The notes under the pieces: generated by a model
What the model was told of the DNA's origin: nothing
What the model saw: only the letters and a program-made list of their open reading frames with translations
The model's database searches: none
DNA from: Phycisphaera sp.
GTDB lineage: Bacteria; Planctomycetota; Phycisphaerae; Phycisphaerales; Zrk34
Assembly (NCBI GenBank): GCA_016125285.1
Contig: WGMA01000051.1
Coordinates: 54,169-118,168 of the forward strand
DNA: 64,000 nucleotides
Direction: 5' to 3'
In this document: positions 9,230-18,236 of the stretch, in pieces
Layout of the letters: each line of letters begins with the position of its first letter
Numbering within the stretch: position 1 is the first letter of the stretch
Position numbers and translations under genes: made by a program

Positions 9230-10228
9230 ATGGCGGACATGAACGGCGATGCGATGCTTAGCCGGGTGGCCAACGCGATCTACTGGATGAGCCGGTACGT
9301 CGAGCGCGCCGAGAACACGGCGCGTTTTATTGACGCCGTGCGCCACCTCGTGCTGGACCTGCCGGGCGAGAGCCGTAACGAGTGGGAGTCGCTTCTCTAC
9401 GCCAGCGGCGACGAGAAGTCCTTCATCGAACGCTACGGTGAGGAGTACACGAGGCAGAACGTCGTGCAGTTCATGACGTTCGACCGTGACAACCCCAACT
9501 CGATCGCGTCGTGCATGCGCAACGCCCGCGAGAACGCGCGGTCCATCCGCGAGATCATCTCCTCGGAGATGTGGGAGCAACTCAACCGCTCGTACCTGAT
9601 GATGAACGACCGCCTGGCGCCGCAGCACGTGGCGGACGATCCGGCGGGTTTCTTCAGCCACTTCAAGAAGGCCTGCCTGCTGTTCAGCGGCGCGACGTAT
9701 TCGACGATGACCCACAACGAGGCGTGGCAGTTCTGCAAGCTCGGCTGGACCATCGAGCGGGCCGACAAGACGTCGCGCGTGCTCGACGTCAAGTATTTCA
9801 TGCTGCTGCCGCGGATCGACTACGTGAACTCGCCCTACGACTCGCTCCAGTGGGCGGGCCTGCTTCGCTGCATCAGCGCCTTCGAGATGTTCCGCAAACA
9901 CTACCGCCAGATCGTCCCGCGGAACGTCGCGGAGTTCCTGCTTCTGTCGGACGACTTCCCGCGGTCGGTGCGGTTCTGTCTGATGCAGGCCGAGCTTTCG
10001 ATGAACGAGATCACCGGCTCGCGGTTCGGGTCGTTCGTGAACGGCGCCGAGCAGCGGCTCGGGCGGTTGCGCAGCGAGCTGGACTACGCAGAGATCCAGG
10101 AGATCCTCAACTACGGGCTGCACGAATACCTCGACGCGTTCCAGTCGAAGCTCAACGCGGTGGGCAAGGCGATCCACGAAGCGTTCTTTGATACGCGGCG
10201 GCAACCCGAAACCACGGCCGTCGAATGA
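9230..10228 (+). CDS. alpha-E domain protein (DUF403)
   Basis: A 332-residue, predominantly alpha-helical protein. The N-terminal LSRVANAIYWMSRYVERAENTAR is the alpha-E signature, and the same pattern (SRVADNLYWLGRYTERIESTAR) recurs in the second half of the fusion protein at 13733. A strong GGGAGGA ribosome site precedes the ATG. The family is always associated with circularly permuted ATP-grasp proteins; its role is unknown and it is thought to be a helper or second module of the ligase. It lies 49 bases after the ATP-grasp gene, which indicates a shared transcript. Confidence 0.92.
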   Translation: MADMNGDAMLSRVANAIYWMSRYVERAENTARFIDAVRHLVLDLPGESRNEWESLLYASGDEKSFIERYGEEYTRQNVVQFMTFDRDNPNSIASCMRNARENARSIREIISSEMWEQLNRSYLMMNDRLAPQHVADDPAGFFSHFKKACLLFSGATYSTMTHNEAWQFCKLGWTIERADKTSRVLDVKYFMLLPRIDYVNSPYDSLQWAGLLRCISAFEMFRKHYRQIVPRNVAEFLLLSDDFPRSVRFCLMQAELSMNEITGSRFGSFVNGAEQRLGRLRSELDYAEIQEILNYGLHEYLDAFQSKLNAVGKAIHEAFFDTRRQPETTAVE

Positions 10229-10301
10229 TCGCCGCGACACCGTCGCCGCAAACCGAACACACACGGGCCGACGCCCGGCGTTGCTATTGAAAGGACCCTG
10301 C

Positions 10302-13300
10302 GTGAGCATCCGCGTCGCGCTGAATCACAAGACCGAGTACCGCTACGACCGGCCGGTCCAGCTGGGCCCGCAGACGATCCGTCTGCGACCCGCGCCGCAC
10401 GCGCGCACGCCGGTGGTCAGCTACTCGCTGCGCGTCGAACCGGATGAACATTTCATCAACTGGCAGCAGGACCCGCAGTCGAACTACCTCGCCCGCGTGG
10501 TGTTCCCCAACAAGGTGCGCCACCTGCTCGTCGAGGTCGACCTGATCGCGGAGATGACGGTCATCAATCCGTTCGACTTTTTCCTCGAACCCGAGGCCGA
10601 AACGTATCCGTTCGAGTACGCGTCGTGGCTGACGCGGGAGATCGCGCCGTTCCTGCGTTGCATCGAGAAGCCGGGTGAGGCGTTCGAGCGTTATCTCGCG
10701 AAGGTCGACCGCCGTGAGCAGCGCACCGTCGACTTTCTCGTTGGGCTGAACGGGCAACTGCAGAAGGACATCGAGTACGCGATCCGCATGGAGCCGGGCG
10801 TGCAGCCGCCGGAGGAAACGCTGGTCAGCAAGCGGGGCTCGTGTCGTGACTCGGCCTGGCTGCTGGTGCAGCTGCTGCGCCACCTCGGCATCGCGGCCCG
10901 ATTCGTGTCCGGCTACCTGATCCAGCTCAAGCCCGATGTAAAATCGCTCGACGGCCCGAGCGGCGCGCCGGAAGACTTCACCGACCTGCACGCGTGGACC
11001 GAGGCGTACCTGCCCGGCGCGGGCTGGGTCGGGCTGGACCCGACGAGCGGCCTGATGGCGGGCGAGGGGCACATCCCGGTCGCCGCAACACCCGATCCGC
11101 TGTCGGCCGCGCCGATCAGCGGCACGCTGGACGAGTGTGAGACCGAGTTCGCACATCACATGCGTGTCACGCGCATCCACGAAGACCCGCGTGTGACGAA
11201 GCCGTACACCGAAGACCAGTGGCGCCAGATCGAGCGGCTCGGGCACGACATCGACCAGCGTCTGCACGCCGAGGACATCCGCCTGACGATGGGCGGCGAG
11301 CCGACGTTCGTGTCGATCGACGACATGGAGGGCGCGGAGTGGAACACCGCGGCGGTCGGGCCGAACAAGCGCAAGCTCGCCGAGCGGCTGATCCGTCGCC
11401 TGCACGCGAAGTTCTCGCCCGGCGGGCTGCTGCACTTCGGCCAGGGCAAGTGGTACCCCGGCGAGCAGCTGCCGCGTTGGGCGCTGACGACCTACTGGCG
11501 TAAGGACGGCCAGCCGATCTGGAGCGACCCCAACCTGATCGCGTCGTGTGAGAAGACGTACGACTTCGATCACGACGACGCCGAGCAGTTCATCGTTGCG
11601 CTCGCCGAGCGTCTCGATGTGTCGGACCGCTACGCCGTGCCGGCGTTCGAGGACCCGATCCACTTCCTGTCGAAGGAAGGCCGCCTGCCGATCAACGTTG
11701 ACCCGGAAGACAACAACCTTGAGGAGCCCGAAGAGCGTGACCGGATCCGCCGCGTGTTCGAGCGCGGGCTGAGCAACCCGGTGGGCTACGTGCTGCCGAT
11801 CCAGCCTTCGTGGGATCACCACCGCGGCGAGCGCATCTGGCAGAGCGGGCTGTGGATGCTGCGGAGCCGACACATCATCCTGCTGCCGGGCGACTCGCCG
11901 ATCGGTCTGCGTCTGCCGCTGCCGAGCCTGCCGTGGGTCGCGCCGGGAGACTACCCGCACGTTGTGCCGGTCGACCCGATGGCGCCGCGCGGCGAGCTGC
12001 CCGTACCGCAGCGTCGGCAGTTGAGCCTGGTCGCTACGCGCCGCGACCCACGGACCGACGCGCAGGAACGGTACGTTGTGATGCGCGATCGCGTGCGTCC
12101 GTCCGAGGTCGACCCCGACCGCGCGCCCGAGCCCGGGGAATCGGCGGCGTGGGTCGTGCGCACGGCGCTGTGCGTTGAGGTGCGCGACGGTCGGCTGCAC
12201 GTGTTCCTCCCGCCGCTGGCGAACATCGAGTCGTTCCTCGACCTGATCGCCGCGATCGAAGACACCGCCGCGGCGCTGGAGATGCCGGTGATCGTCGAGG
12301 GCGATCCTCCGCCGCACGATCACCGCGTCAACCACATCAAGGCGACGCCGGACCCGGGTGTGATCGAGGTCAACGTACACCCCGCCGCGTCGTGGGACGA
12401 ACTGGTCAATACGACCAACACGCTCTACGAGGAGGCGCGACAGACGCGGCTGGGCACCGAGAAGTTCATGCTCGACGGCCGCCACACCGGCACCGGCGGC
12501 GGCAACCACGTTGTCCTTGGCGGGCCGTCGCCGACCGACAGCCCCTTCCTGAGGCGGCCGCAGGTCCTGCGATCAATGCTCGCGTACTGGCTCAATCACC
12601 CGTCGCTCAGCTACCTGTTCAGCGGCACGTTCATCGGGCCAACGTCACAGGCGCCGCGCGTCGACGAGGCGCGCAGCGACAGCGTGTACGAACTCGAGAT
12701 CGCGCTCGACGAGGTCGACCGCCAGCTCGAGCATTTCGGCAAGTGCCCGCCGTGGATGGTGGACCGCATCTTCCGCCACCTGCTGACGGACCTGACGGGC
12801 AACACGCACCGCGCCGAGTTCTGCATCGACAAGCTGTACTCACCAGACTCCACGACCGGGCGGCTCGGGCTCATCGAGTTCCGCGCGTTCGAGATGCCGC
12901 CCCACGCGCGCATGTCGCTTACGCAGCAGCTGCTGCTGCGTGCGATGGTCGCGCGGTTCTGGCGCGAGTCATACACCGAGCGACCGACACGCTGGGGCAC
13001 GCAGCTGCACGACCGCTACATGCTGCCGCACTTCGTGTGGAAGGACTTCAGCGAGGTGATCGAGGACATGCGCCGCGCGGGCTACCCGCTGGAGACCGCG
13101 TGGTTCGCCCCACACTTCGAGTTCCGCTTCCCCGTCTACGGACGCATCGAGCATCAGGGCATCGAGGTCGAGCTGCGGCAGGCGATCGAGCCGTGGCTGG
13201 TGCTGGGCGAGGAGCCGGGCGCGGGCGGGACGGCCCGTTACGTCGATTCGTCCGTCGAGCGGCTGCAGGTCAAGGTCGACAACCTGACCGACTCACGGCA

Positions 13301-13679
13301 CATCGTCACGTGCAACGGTCGACGGGTGCCGCTGCGTCCTACGGGCACACAGGGTCAGTGCGTCGCGGGCGTCAAGTACCGCGCGTGGCAGCCGCCGAGC
13401 TGCCTGCACCCCACGATCGGGGTCGACACGCCACTGGTGTTCGACATCGTCGACACCTGGAACAGCCGATCGATAGGCGGCTGCTCGTACCACGTCGCCC
13501 ACCCCGGCGGTCGAAACTACGACACGTTCCCGGTCAACGCGATGGAGGCCGAGGCGCGGCGCACCGCCCGGTTCTTCCCGTACGGGCACACGCCCGGACC
13601 GATGCAAGTGCCATCCCCCGAGCCAAACCCCGAATTCCCGCATACACTGGACCTGCGCCGACAGCCCCGCGGCGTGTGA
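10302..13679 (+). CDS. large transglutaminase-like protein with DUF2126 domain
   Basis: A 1125-residue, COG4196-like protein. The N-terminal part (1-290) has a bacterial transglutaminase N-terminal beta domain (SIRVALNHKTEYRYDRPV) and a transglutaminase core with Cys181 in KRGSCRDSAWLL, His230 in DLHAWTEAYL and Asp246 in GLDPTSG, so the catalytic triad is complete. The rest (about 300-1120) is DUF2126, with LTMGGEPTFVSIDD, DGRHTGTGGGNHVVLGG and RAFEMPPHARMSL. In the family the transglutaminase fold is predicted to act as a peptidase or amidase opposing or maturing the ATP-grasp product. The GTG at 10302 was chosen because AAAGGA lies six bases upstream and homology begins at once. Confidence 0.92.
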   Translation: MSIRVALNHKTEYRYDRPVQLGPQTIRLRPAPHARTPVVSYSLRVEPDEHFINWQQDPQSNYLARVVFPNKVRHLLVEVDLIAEMTVINPFDFFLEPEAETYPFEYASWLTREIAPFLRCIEKPGEAFERYLAKVDRREQRTVDFLVGLNGQLQKDIEYAIRMEPGVQPPEETLVSKRGSCRDSAWLLVQLLRHLGIAARFVSGYLIQLKPDVKSLDGPSGAPEDFTDLHAWTEAYLPGAGWVGLDPTSGLMAGEGHIPVAATPDPLSAAPISGTLDECETEFAHHMRVTRIHEDPRVTKPYTEDQWRQIERLGHDIDQRLHAEDIRLTMGGEPTFVSIDDMEGAEWNTAAVGPNKRKLAERLIRRLHAKFSPGGLLHFGQGKWYPGEQLPRWALTTYWRKDGQPIWSDPNLIASCEKTYDFDHDDAEQFIVALAERLDVSDRYAVPAFEDPIHFLSKEGRLPINVDPEDNNLEEPEERDRIRRVFERGLSNPVGYVLPIQPSWDHHRGERIWQSGLWMLRSRHIILLPGDSPIGLRLPLPSLPWVAPGDYPHVVPVDPMAPRGELPVPQRRQLSLVATRRDPRTDAQERYVVMRDRVRPSEVDPDRAPEPGESAAWVVRTALCVEVRDGRLHVFLPPLANIESFLDLIAAIEDTAAALEMPVIVEGDPPPHDHRVNHIKATPDPGVIEVNVHPAASWDELVNTTNTLYEEARQTRLGTEKFMLDGRHTGTGGGNHVVLGGPSPTDSPFLRRPQVLRSMLAYWLNHPSLSYLFSGTFIGPTSQAPRVDEARSDSVYELEIALDEVDRQLEHFGKCPPWMVDRIFRHLLTDLTGNTHRAEFCIDKLYSPDSTTGRLGLIEFRAFEMPPHARMSLTQQLLLRAMVARFWRESYTERPTRWGTQLHDRYMLPHFVWKDFSEVIEDMRRAGYPLETAWFAPHFEFRFPVYGRIEHQGIEVELRQAIEPWLVLGEEPGAGGTARYVDSSVERLQVKVDNLTDSRHIVTCNGRRVPLRPTGTQGQCVAGVKYRAWQPPSCLHPTIGVDTPLVFDIVDTWNSRSIGGCSYHVAHPGGRNYDTFPVNAMEAEARRTARFFPYGHTPGPMQVPSPEPNPEFPHTLDLRRQPRGV

Positions 13680-13693
13680 TTTCAAGGAGCTTT

Positions 13694-13714
13694 ATGGGGC
13701 GTCGCGTCGGGTGA
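13694..13714 (+). other. six-codon mini-ORF with a strong ribosome site, upstream of the fusion gene
   Basis: AAGGAG at 13684-13689 is followed four bases later by ATG and the peptide MGRRVG then TGA. The next gene starts 18 bases after this stop and has no clear ribosome site of its own. The mini-ORF may serve translational coupling, or the ribosome site may simply be displaced. No peptide function is claimed. Confidence 0.3.
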
Positions 13715-13732
13715 CGCGGGATATGTTGTCGC

Positions 13733-16297
13733 ATGAATCCTCCGCTGCCAAACATCCAGGCGAAGGCCGATCTGATGTGGCCCTACAAGACGATCGAAGG
13801 TCACCATGACGAATTGCTCGGTCCCGACGGTCAGGTGCGCGAGCCGTGGCGTATGCTCGTCGGCGAGTTGGAGGCGCTCGGCGCCGATGAACTGAACGCG
13901 CGGTGGGACCAGGCGCGGCGGTTCATTCACGAGAACGGCGTGACCTACAACGTCTACGGCGACCGCGACGGGATCTACCGCCCGTGGCAGCTCGACGCGC
14001 TGCCGCTGATCGTCAGCTCGACGGAGTGGGCGCAGATCGAGTCGGCGGTAACCCAACGCGCGACGCTGCTCAACCAGATCATCGCCGACACGTACGGTCC
14101 GCAGCGGCTGCTTCGTGAGCGGCACCTGCCCTTTGAGCTGCTCTACGGCAACCCCGGTTTCCTGCGGGCGGCGCACGGCGTGAAGCCGCGCGACGGCGTG
14201 TGGCTGCACCTCTACGCCGCCGACCTGGCGCGGGCGCCGAACGGCCAGTGGTGGGTCGTCAACGATCGCACGCAGGCCCCGTCCGGCGCGGGCTACGCGC
14301 TCGAGAACCGCCTCGTGCTCAGCCGCGTGCTGCCTGAAAGCTTCGAGCGGTGTCAGGTCCAACGCCTCGCGGGGTTCTTCGCGACGCTGCGCGACTTGCT
14401 GTATCACCTCGCGCCGACGCAGCGTGAGACGCCCCGCATCGTGCTGCTGACGCCCGGCCCGTACAACGAGACCTACTTCGAGCACGCGTACCTCGCCCGC
14501 TATCTCAACCTCTCGCTCGTTGAAGGCAGCGACCTGACCGTGCGTGATGACCGCGTGTACCTCAAGACGCTCAGCGGACTGATGCCCGTCGACGTGATCC
14601 TCCGGCGGCAGGACGACAGCTACTGCGATCCGCTCGAACTGCGCGACGATTCCGTGCTCGGCGTCCCTGGACTGACACAGGCCGTGCGCGCGGGCAACGT
14701 CGTTGTCGCCAACGCGCTGGGCACCGGCGTCGCAGATACCGCGGCGTTGATGGCGTTCCTGCCCGGCCTGTGCCGGACGCTGCTCGGCGAAGAGCTTCGG
14801 ATGCCCTCGGTCGCGACGTGGTGGTGCGGGCAGGACACGGCGCGACGCAGCGTGCTCGACAAACTCGCCGATCTCGTCGTCAAACCCGCGTTCGCCGCGC
14901 ACGGCAGCGAAGTGGTGTTCGGCGATTCCCTGTCGACGAAGCGTCGCGAACAGTTGCTCGCACAGATCGCACAGCGCCCCTACCGCTACATCGCACAGGA
15001 ACGCGTGCCGCTGTCGACCGCGCCCGCGTGGGATAACCGCACGCTTCAGCCGCGACACCTGATGTTGCGCGTCTACGCGGTCGCAAAGCCGGACGGCGGC
15101 TACGCGGTAATGCCAGGTGGCCTGACACGCGTCAGCGGCTCGGTCGACTCCACGCTTGTGAGCACGCAGTCCGGCGGCGGCAGCAAAGACACGTGGGTCC
15201 AGTCCGACACGCCCGTGCCGCAGTTCAGCCTGCTCCCGCCGATCGGTCAGTCGCCACGCCTTACCCGCGAGGGGTTCGTGCTGCCGTCGCGCGTCGCCGA
15301 CAATCTTTACTGGCTCGGCCGGTACACCGAGCGGATCGAGTCGACGGCCCGTGTGCTGCGATCGCTGTTGGGGCGGATCGTTGATCAGTCCGTGCTGGCG
15401 GACCACGCAATCCTGCCCGAGTTGCTGCGCCTGCTGCACGAACAGGGCCGCCCCGCCCCACCGGTACCCGACGAAGAAGAAGACTTCGACGCTCGAGAGA
15501 TCGGCCGGGCGCTCGTGCCCATGATCTTCGACGAATCCGCGCCAAACGGCGTCTGCTCCGACGTGCAGCGCGTCTACCGCATCGGCTTCGGCGTGCGCAA
15601 CCGCATCTCGCTCGACGCCTGGCGCATCATCACCCGCCTGCGGGACCGCTTCGTGCGGCCCACCGGCCGACTGGCCATCGAACTCAACGCCGCGATCGAG
15701 CTGCTCAACGAGTCGATCCTCACACTCAACGCTTTCAGCGGCCAGTCCGTCGAGGGCATGACACGCGAGCGCGGCTGGAGGTTCCTCGACATCGGTCGTC
15801 GTATCGAGCGATCCCAGAACCTCGTCACGCTGCTACGCTTCGGCCTCGGGCACGCCGATTCGCTCGAAACCGAACGTCTCACCGCCGTGCTCGAAACCGC
15901 CAACAGCCTGATGACCTATCGTTCGCGCTACCTCGCGTCGGTCGAACCCGCGGCGGTGCTCGACCTGCTGGTCCTCGACGAATCCAACCCGCGCTCGCTG
16001 ACGTATCAGTGTGCGATGATCCAGGAACACATCCAGCAGATCGCGCCGTCCACACCCGGCTCGCAACGTCCAGCGGAGGTCCGCATCGCGATGGGGCTGC
16101 TCGCGACGGCGCAGCTCACCGAAGTGGATGAGATGGTCGACACGATCACCGCCGGGCGACGCACACGCCTGATTCAGATGCTCGATTGGATGAGCCGGGA
16201 GTTCAACGAACTGGCGCACGCGATCAACGTTTCGTACCTGAGCCACGCGCACGCCGCACGCTCGATCACCGACACCGGCATCGGCCACACGCCATGA
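13733..16297 (+). CDS. fused circularly permuted ATP-grasp / alpha-E protein
   Basis: An 854-residue protein. Residues 1 to about 505 repeat the ATP-grasp architecture of the gene at 7705: GVTYNVYGDRDG, RTQAPSGAGYALENR, NALGTGVADTAA, PGGLTRVSGSVDS and a closing [10 protein letters not shown]. Residues from about 520 to the end are an alpha-E domain beginning LPSRVADNLYWLGRYTERIE. The fused form of COG2308-COG2307 is well known. What is notable here is that it sits in the same block as the unfused pair, so the locus holds two diverged versions. Its stop overlaps the start of the next gene by four bases (ATGA), indicating translational coupling. The reaction is predicted to be ATP-dependent amide-bond formation on an unknown substrate. 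Confidence 0.93.
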   Translation: MNPPLPNIQAKADLMWPYKTIEGHHDELLGPDGQVREPWRMLVGELEALGADELNARWDQARRFIHENGVTYNVYGDRDGIYRPWQLDALPLIVSSTEWAQIESAVTQRATLLNQIIADTYGPQRLLRERHLPFELLYGNPGFLRAAHGVKPRDGVWLHLYAADLARAPNGQWWVVNDRTQAPSGAGYALENRLVLSRVLPESFERCQVQRLAGFFATLRDLLYHLAPTQRETPRIVLLTPGPYNETYFEHAYLARYLNLSLVEGSDLTVRDDRVYLKTLSGLMPVDVILRRQDDSYCDPLELRDDSVLGVPGLTQAVRAGNVVVANALGTGVADTAALMAFLPGLCRTLLGEELRMPSVATWWCGQDTARRSVLDKLADLVVKPAFAAHGSEVVFGDSLSTKRREQLLAQIAQRPYRYIAQERVPLSTAPAWDNRTLQPRHLMLRVYAVAKPDGGYAVMPGGLTRVSGSVDSTLVSTQSGGGSKDTWVQSDTPVPQFSLLPPIGQSPRLTREGFVLPSRVADNLYWLGRYTERIESTARVLRSLLGRIVDQSVLADHAILPELLRLLHEQGRPAPPVPDEEEDFDAREIGRALVPMIFDESAPNGVCSDVQRVYRIGFGVRNRISLDAWRIITRLRDRFVRPTGRLAIELNAAIELLNESILTLNAFSGQSVEGMTRERGWRFLDIGRRIERSQNLVTLLRFGLGHADSLETERLTAVLETANSLMTYRSRYLASVEPAAVLDLLVLDESNPRSLTYQCAMIQEHIQQIAPSTPGSQRPAEVRIAMGLLATAQLTEVDEMVDTITAGRRTRLIQMLDWMSREFNELAHAINVSYLSHAHAARSITDTGIGHTP

Positions 16298-17214
16298 AAT
16301 ACCGCATACGCCACACCACCGAGTACCAGTACACCGAGGCCGTCTCGACGTGTCAGAACCTCGTGCACCTCACGCCGCGCGACCTGCCGAGCCAGCGTTG
16401 CCACCGGTTTTCGCTGACGGTGCAGCCCGGGCCGGCGACGGTGCAGGCGTACAACGACTACTTCGGCAACGGTGTCAGCGTCTTCGCGATCTATCAGCCG
16501 CACGACAAGCTGACGATCACCGCGGACAGCGAGGTCGAGGTGTTCGACGCCGACGCGCCGACGTTGCCGGTCACGCAGCCGTGGGAACTCGTGCGCAACG
16601 CCGTGTGGGCCGAGACCACGGAGGACACCAAGCCAGAAGCCATCGAAGCCGAGCAATACCTGTTCGACTCCGAGTTCGTCACGACCGGCCCCGAGTTCGC
16701 GGAGTACGCGCGGTTCAGCTTCACGCCCAACCGGCCGATCGGCGACGCGGCGATGCATCTGACGCGGCGGATCCACCGCGAGTTCAAGTACGCGCCGAAG
16801 ACCACGACGCTCGCGACGTCGGTCAAGGAAGTCATGAAGGAGAAGCGTGGCGTGTGCCAGGACTTCGCTCACCTCCAGATCGCGTGCCTGCGCTCGCTGG
16901 GACTGCCGGCGCGATACGTCAGCGGGTATCTGCGGACCGATCCGCCGCCCGGCAAGCCGCGCATGGTCGGCGCCGACGCGTCGCACGCGTGGGTCAGCGT
17001 GCATTGCAACGAAGCGGGCTGGATCGACTTTGATCCGACCAACGGCTGCATACGTTCGTCACGACACGTGGTGCTCGCATGGGGACGCGACTACGCCGAC
17101 GTCAGCCCCATCCGCGGCGCGATCCTCGGCGGCGGCGAACACGAACTGCTCGTCAGCGTCGACGTGAGCCCGGCAGAAGCCACGCCGCCCGCGCCGGGAT
17201 CGAACCCCCGATAG
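16294..17214 (+). CDS. transglutaminase-like cysteine protease family protein
   Basis: A 306-residue COG1305 protein. It has an N-terminal beta domain (MKYRIRHTTEYQYTEAVS) and a transglutaminase core with Cys188 in KRGVCQDFAHLQ, His231 in ADASHAWVSVHC and Asp247 in the WIDFDPTNG segment, so the triad looks intact. No signal peptide is seen, which agrees with a cytoplasmic partner of the ATP-grasp enzymes. It is last in the block and shares an ATGA overlap with the fusion gene. In related loci this protein is predicted to hydrolyse or transfer the amide bonds made by the ligase. No proteasome-like peptidase gene, found in some related operons, is seen here. Confidence 0.93.
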   Translation: MKYRIRHTTEYQYTEAVSTCQNLVHLTPRDLPSQRCHRFSLTVQPGPATVQAYNDYFGNGVSVFAIYQPHDKLTITADSEVEVFDADAPTLPVTQPWELVRNAVWAETTEDTKPEAIEAEQYLFDSEFVTTGPEFAEYARFSFTPNRPIGDAAMHLTRRIHREFKYAPKTTTLATSVKEVMKEKRGVCQDFAHLQIACLRSLGLPARYVSGYLRTDPPPGKPRMVGADASHAWVSVHCNEAGWIDFDPTNGCIRSSRHVVLAWGRDYADVSPIRGAILGGGEHELLVSVDVSPAEATPPAPGSNPR

Positions 17215-17296
17215 AACCACGACGGCTACGACCACCGCGCAACGTGGTCCCGCAGCCAGATTCTTGTGACGTTCACCGTCCGGACCGAGCACGGCA

Positions 17297-18139
17297 TCAG
17301 TTCTGTTGATCGACCCGTACGCCGAACGATTCGAGCTTGGGAATCTGCGTCTTGATCGCCGCCGGGCTCAACCGATTGCCCGCGACGAACACGCGGAGAT
17401 ACGGCGCGAACCGCCTGTCCCCCGCCGCGTCTTGCTCGCACGCGTTGACGAGCGCCTGCAGATCGGTGATCCGATTTCCCTGCAGGAACAGCACACGCAA
17501 CTCGGCAAGCGCGGCGATCGGCGTCAGATCCACGAGATTGGTGTGCGACAACTCCAGCGTCGAGACACGCGACAGATTCGCGAGCGGCGCATAGTCGCTG
17601 ATCGGGTTGCCTCCGAGATAGACCGACCACGCCCGCAGGCCCGACAGCGGCGAGACATCGGAGATCTGATTGCCGGTCAGGTAGAGCGTGCTGAGCTTCG
17701 TGTGATCCTTCAGCGGCCCGAGATCGGCGACACGGTTGTGCGACAGGTCCAGGTACTGCAACGCGTCGAGGTCCGCGAGCGGAGAGATGTCGGCGATATC
17801 GTTATGATCCAGCTTCATCGACTGGAGCCGCTTGAGACCCTTGAGCGGCGTCAGGTCCGTGATGTGGTTGTTGTCGAGCTTCACCTCCGCCAATGCCGTG
17901 CAGTTCTCTAGCCCGGTCAGGTTCTTGATGCCCATGCCTGCCCCATCGATCGTGGAGATGTGGCGGACATCCTCGGGCGTCAGCGGGTCTTTGCTGTCAC
18001 GCTTGGCGAACACCTGTCGGCGCACCGCCGCTTCGAGGTTCTTGTCGGGAAAGATCGACGCGGCATGCGCTTCGGTACCGCTTTGAAGAATCACGAAGAC
18101 GAGGGTAAGCACGATCGGCTTCATCACGGTTCGGACCAT
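17297..18139 (-). CDS. secreted leucine-rich-repeat protein (internalin-like repeats)
   Basis: A 280-residue protein with a Sec signal peptide (about 26 residues, ending TEAHA) and a cap region (FPDKNLEAAVRRQV). Roughly seven to eight internalin-type repeats of about 22 residues follow, such as LAEVKLDNNHITDLTPLKGL and LQYLDLSHNRVADLGPLKD. The fold is a right-handed LRR solenoid used for protein binding; no enzymatic domain is visible. The ATG at 18139 has AAGGAG six bases upstream, which decides the start. It lies 97 bases downstream of the DUF4340 gene on the same strand and converges with the amidoligase block. The binding partner is unknown. Confidence 0.88.
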   Translation of the reverse strand: MVRTVMKPIVLTLVFVILQSGTEAHAASIFPDKNLEAAVRRQVFAKRDSKDPLTPEDVRHISTIDGAGMGIKNLTGLENCTALAEVKLDNNHITDLTPLKGLKRLQSMKLDHNDIADISPLADLDALQYLDLSHNRVADLGPLKDHTKLSTLYLTGNQISDVSPLSGLRAWSVYLGGNPISDYAPLANLSRVSTLELSHTNLVDLTPIAALAELRVLFLQGNRITDLQALVNACEQDAAGDRRFAPYLRVFVAGNRLSPAAIKTQIPKLESFGVRVDQQN

Positions 18140-18236
18140 GATGTTCTCCTTTCGATGTCGGGTTGCTTGCAATCTCCTGCACGAATCGAGGACGGCCGCG
18201 CCTTCAATTGTGACGCGGAGCGTAACGAACGCCGCA

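Noticed and set aside
10284..12509. Minus-strand open frame opposite the transglutaminase-DUF2126 gene
   Set aside because: Composition is typical of an antisense shadow, while the plus strand has a full catalytic triad and family motifs.
17215..17296. Bidirectional terminator between the transglutaminase and LRR genes
   Set aside because: Only a weak ACCAC/GTGGT hairpin without T runs was found.
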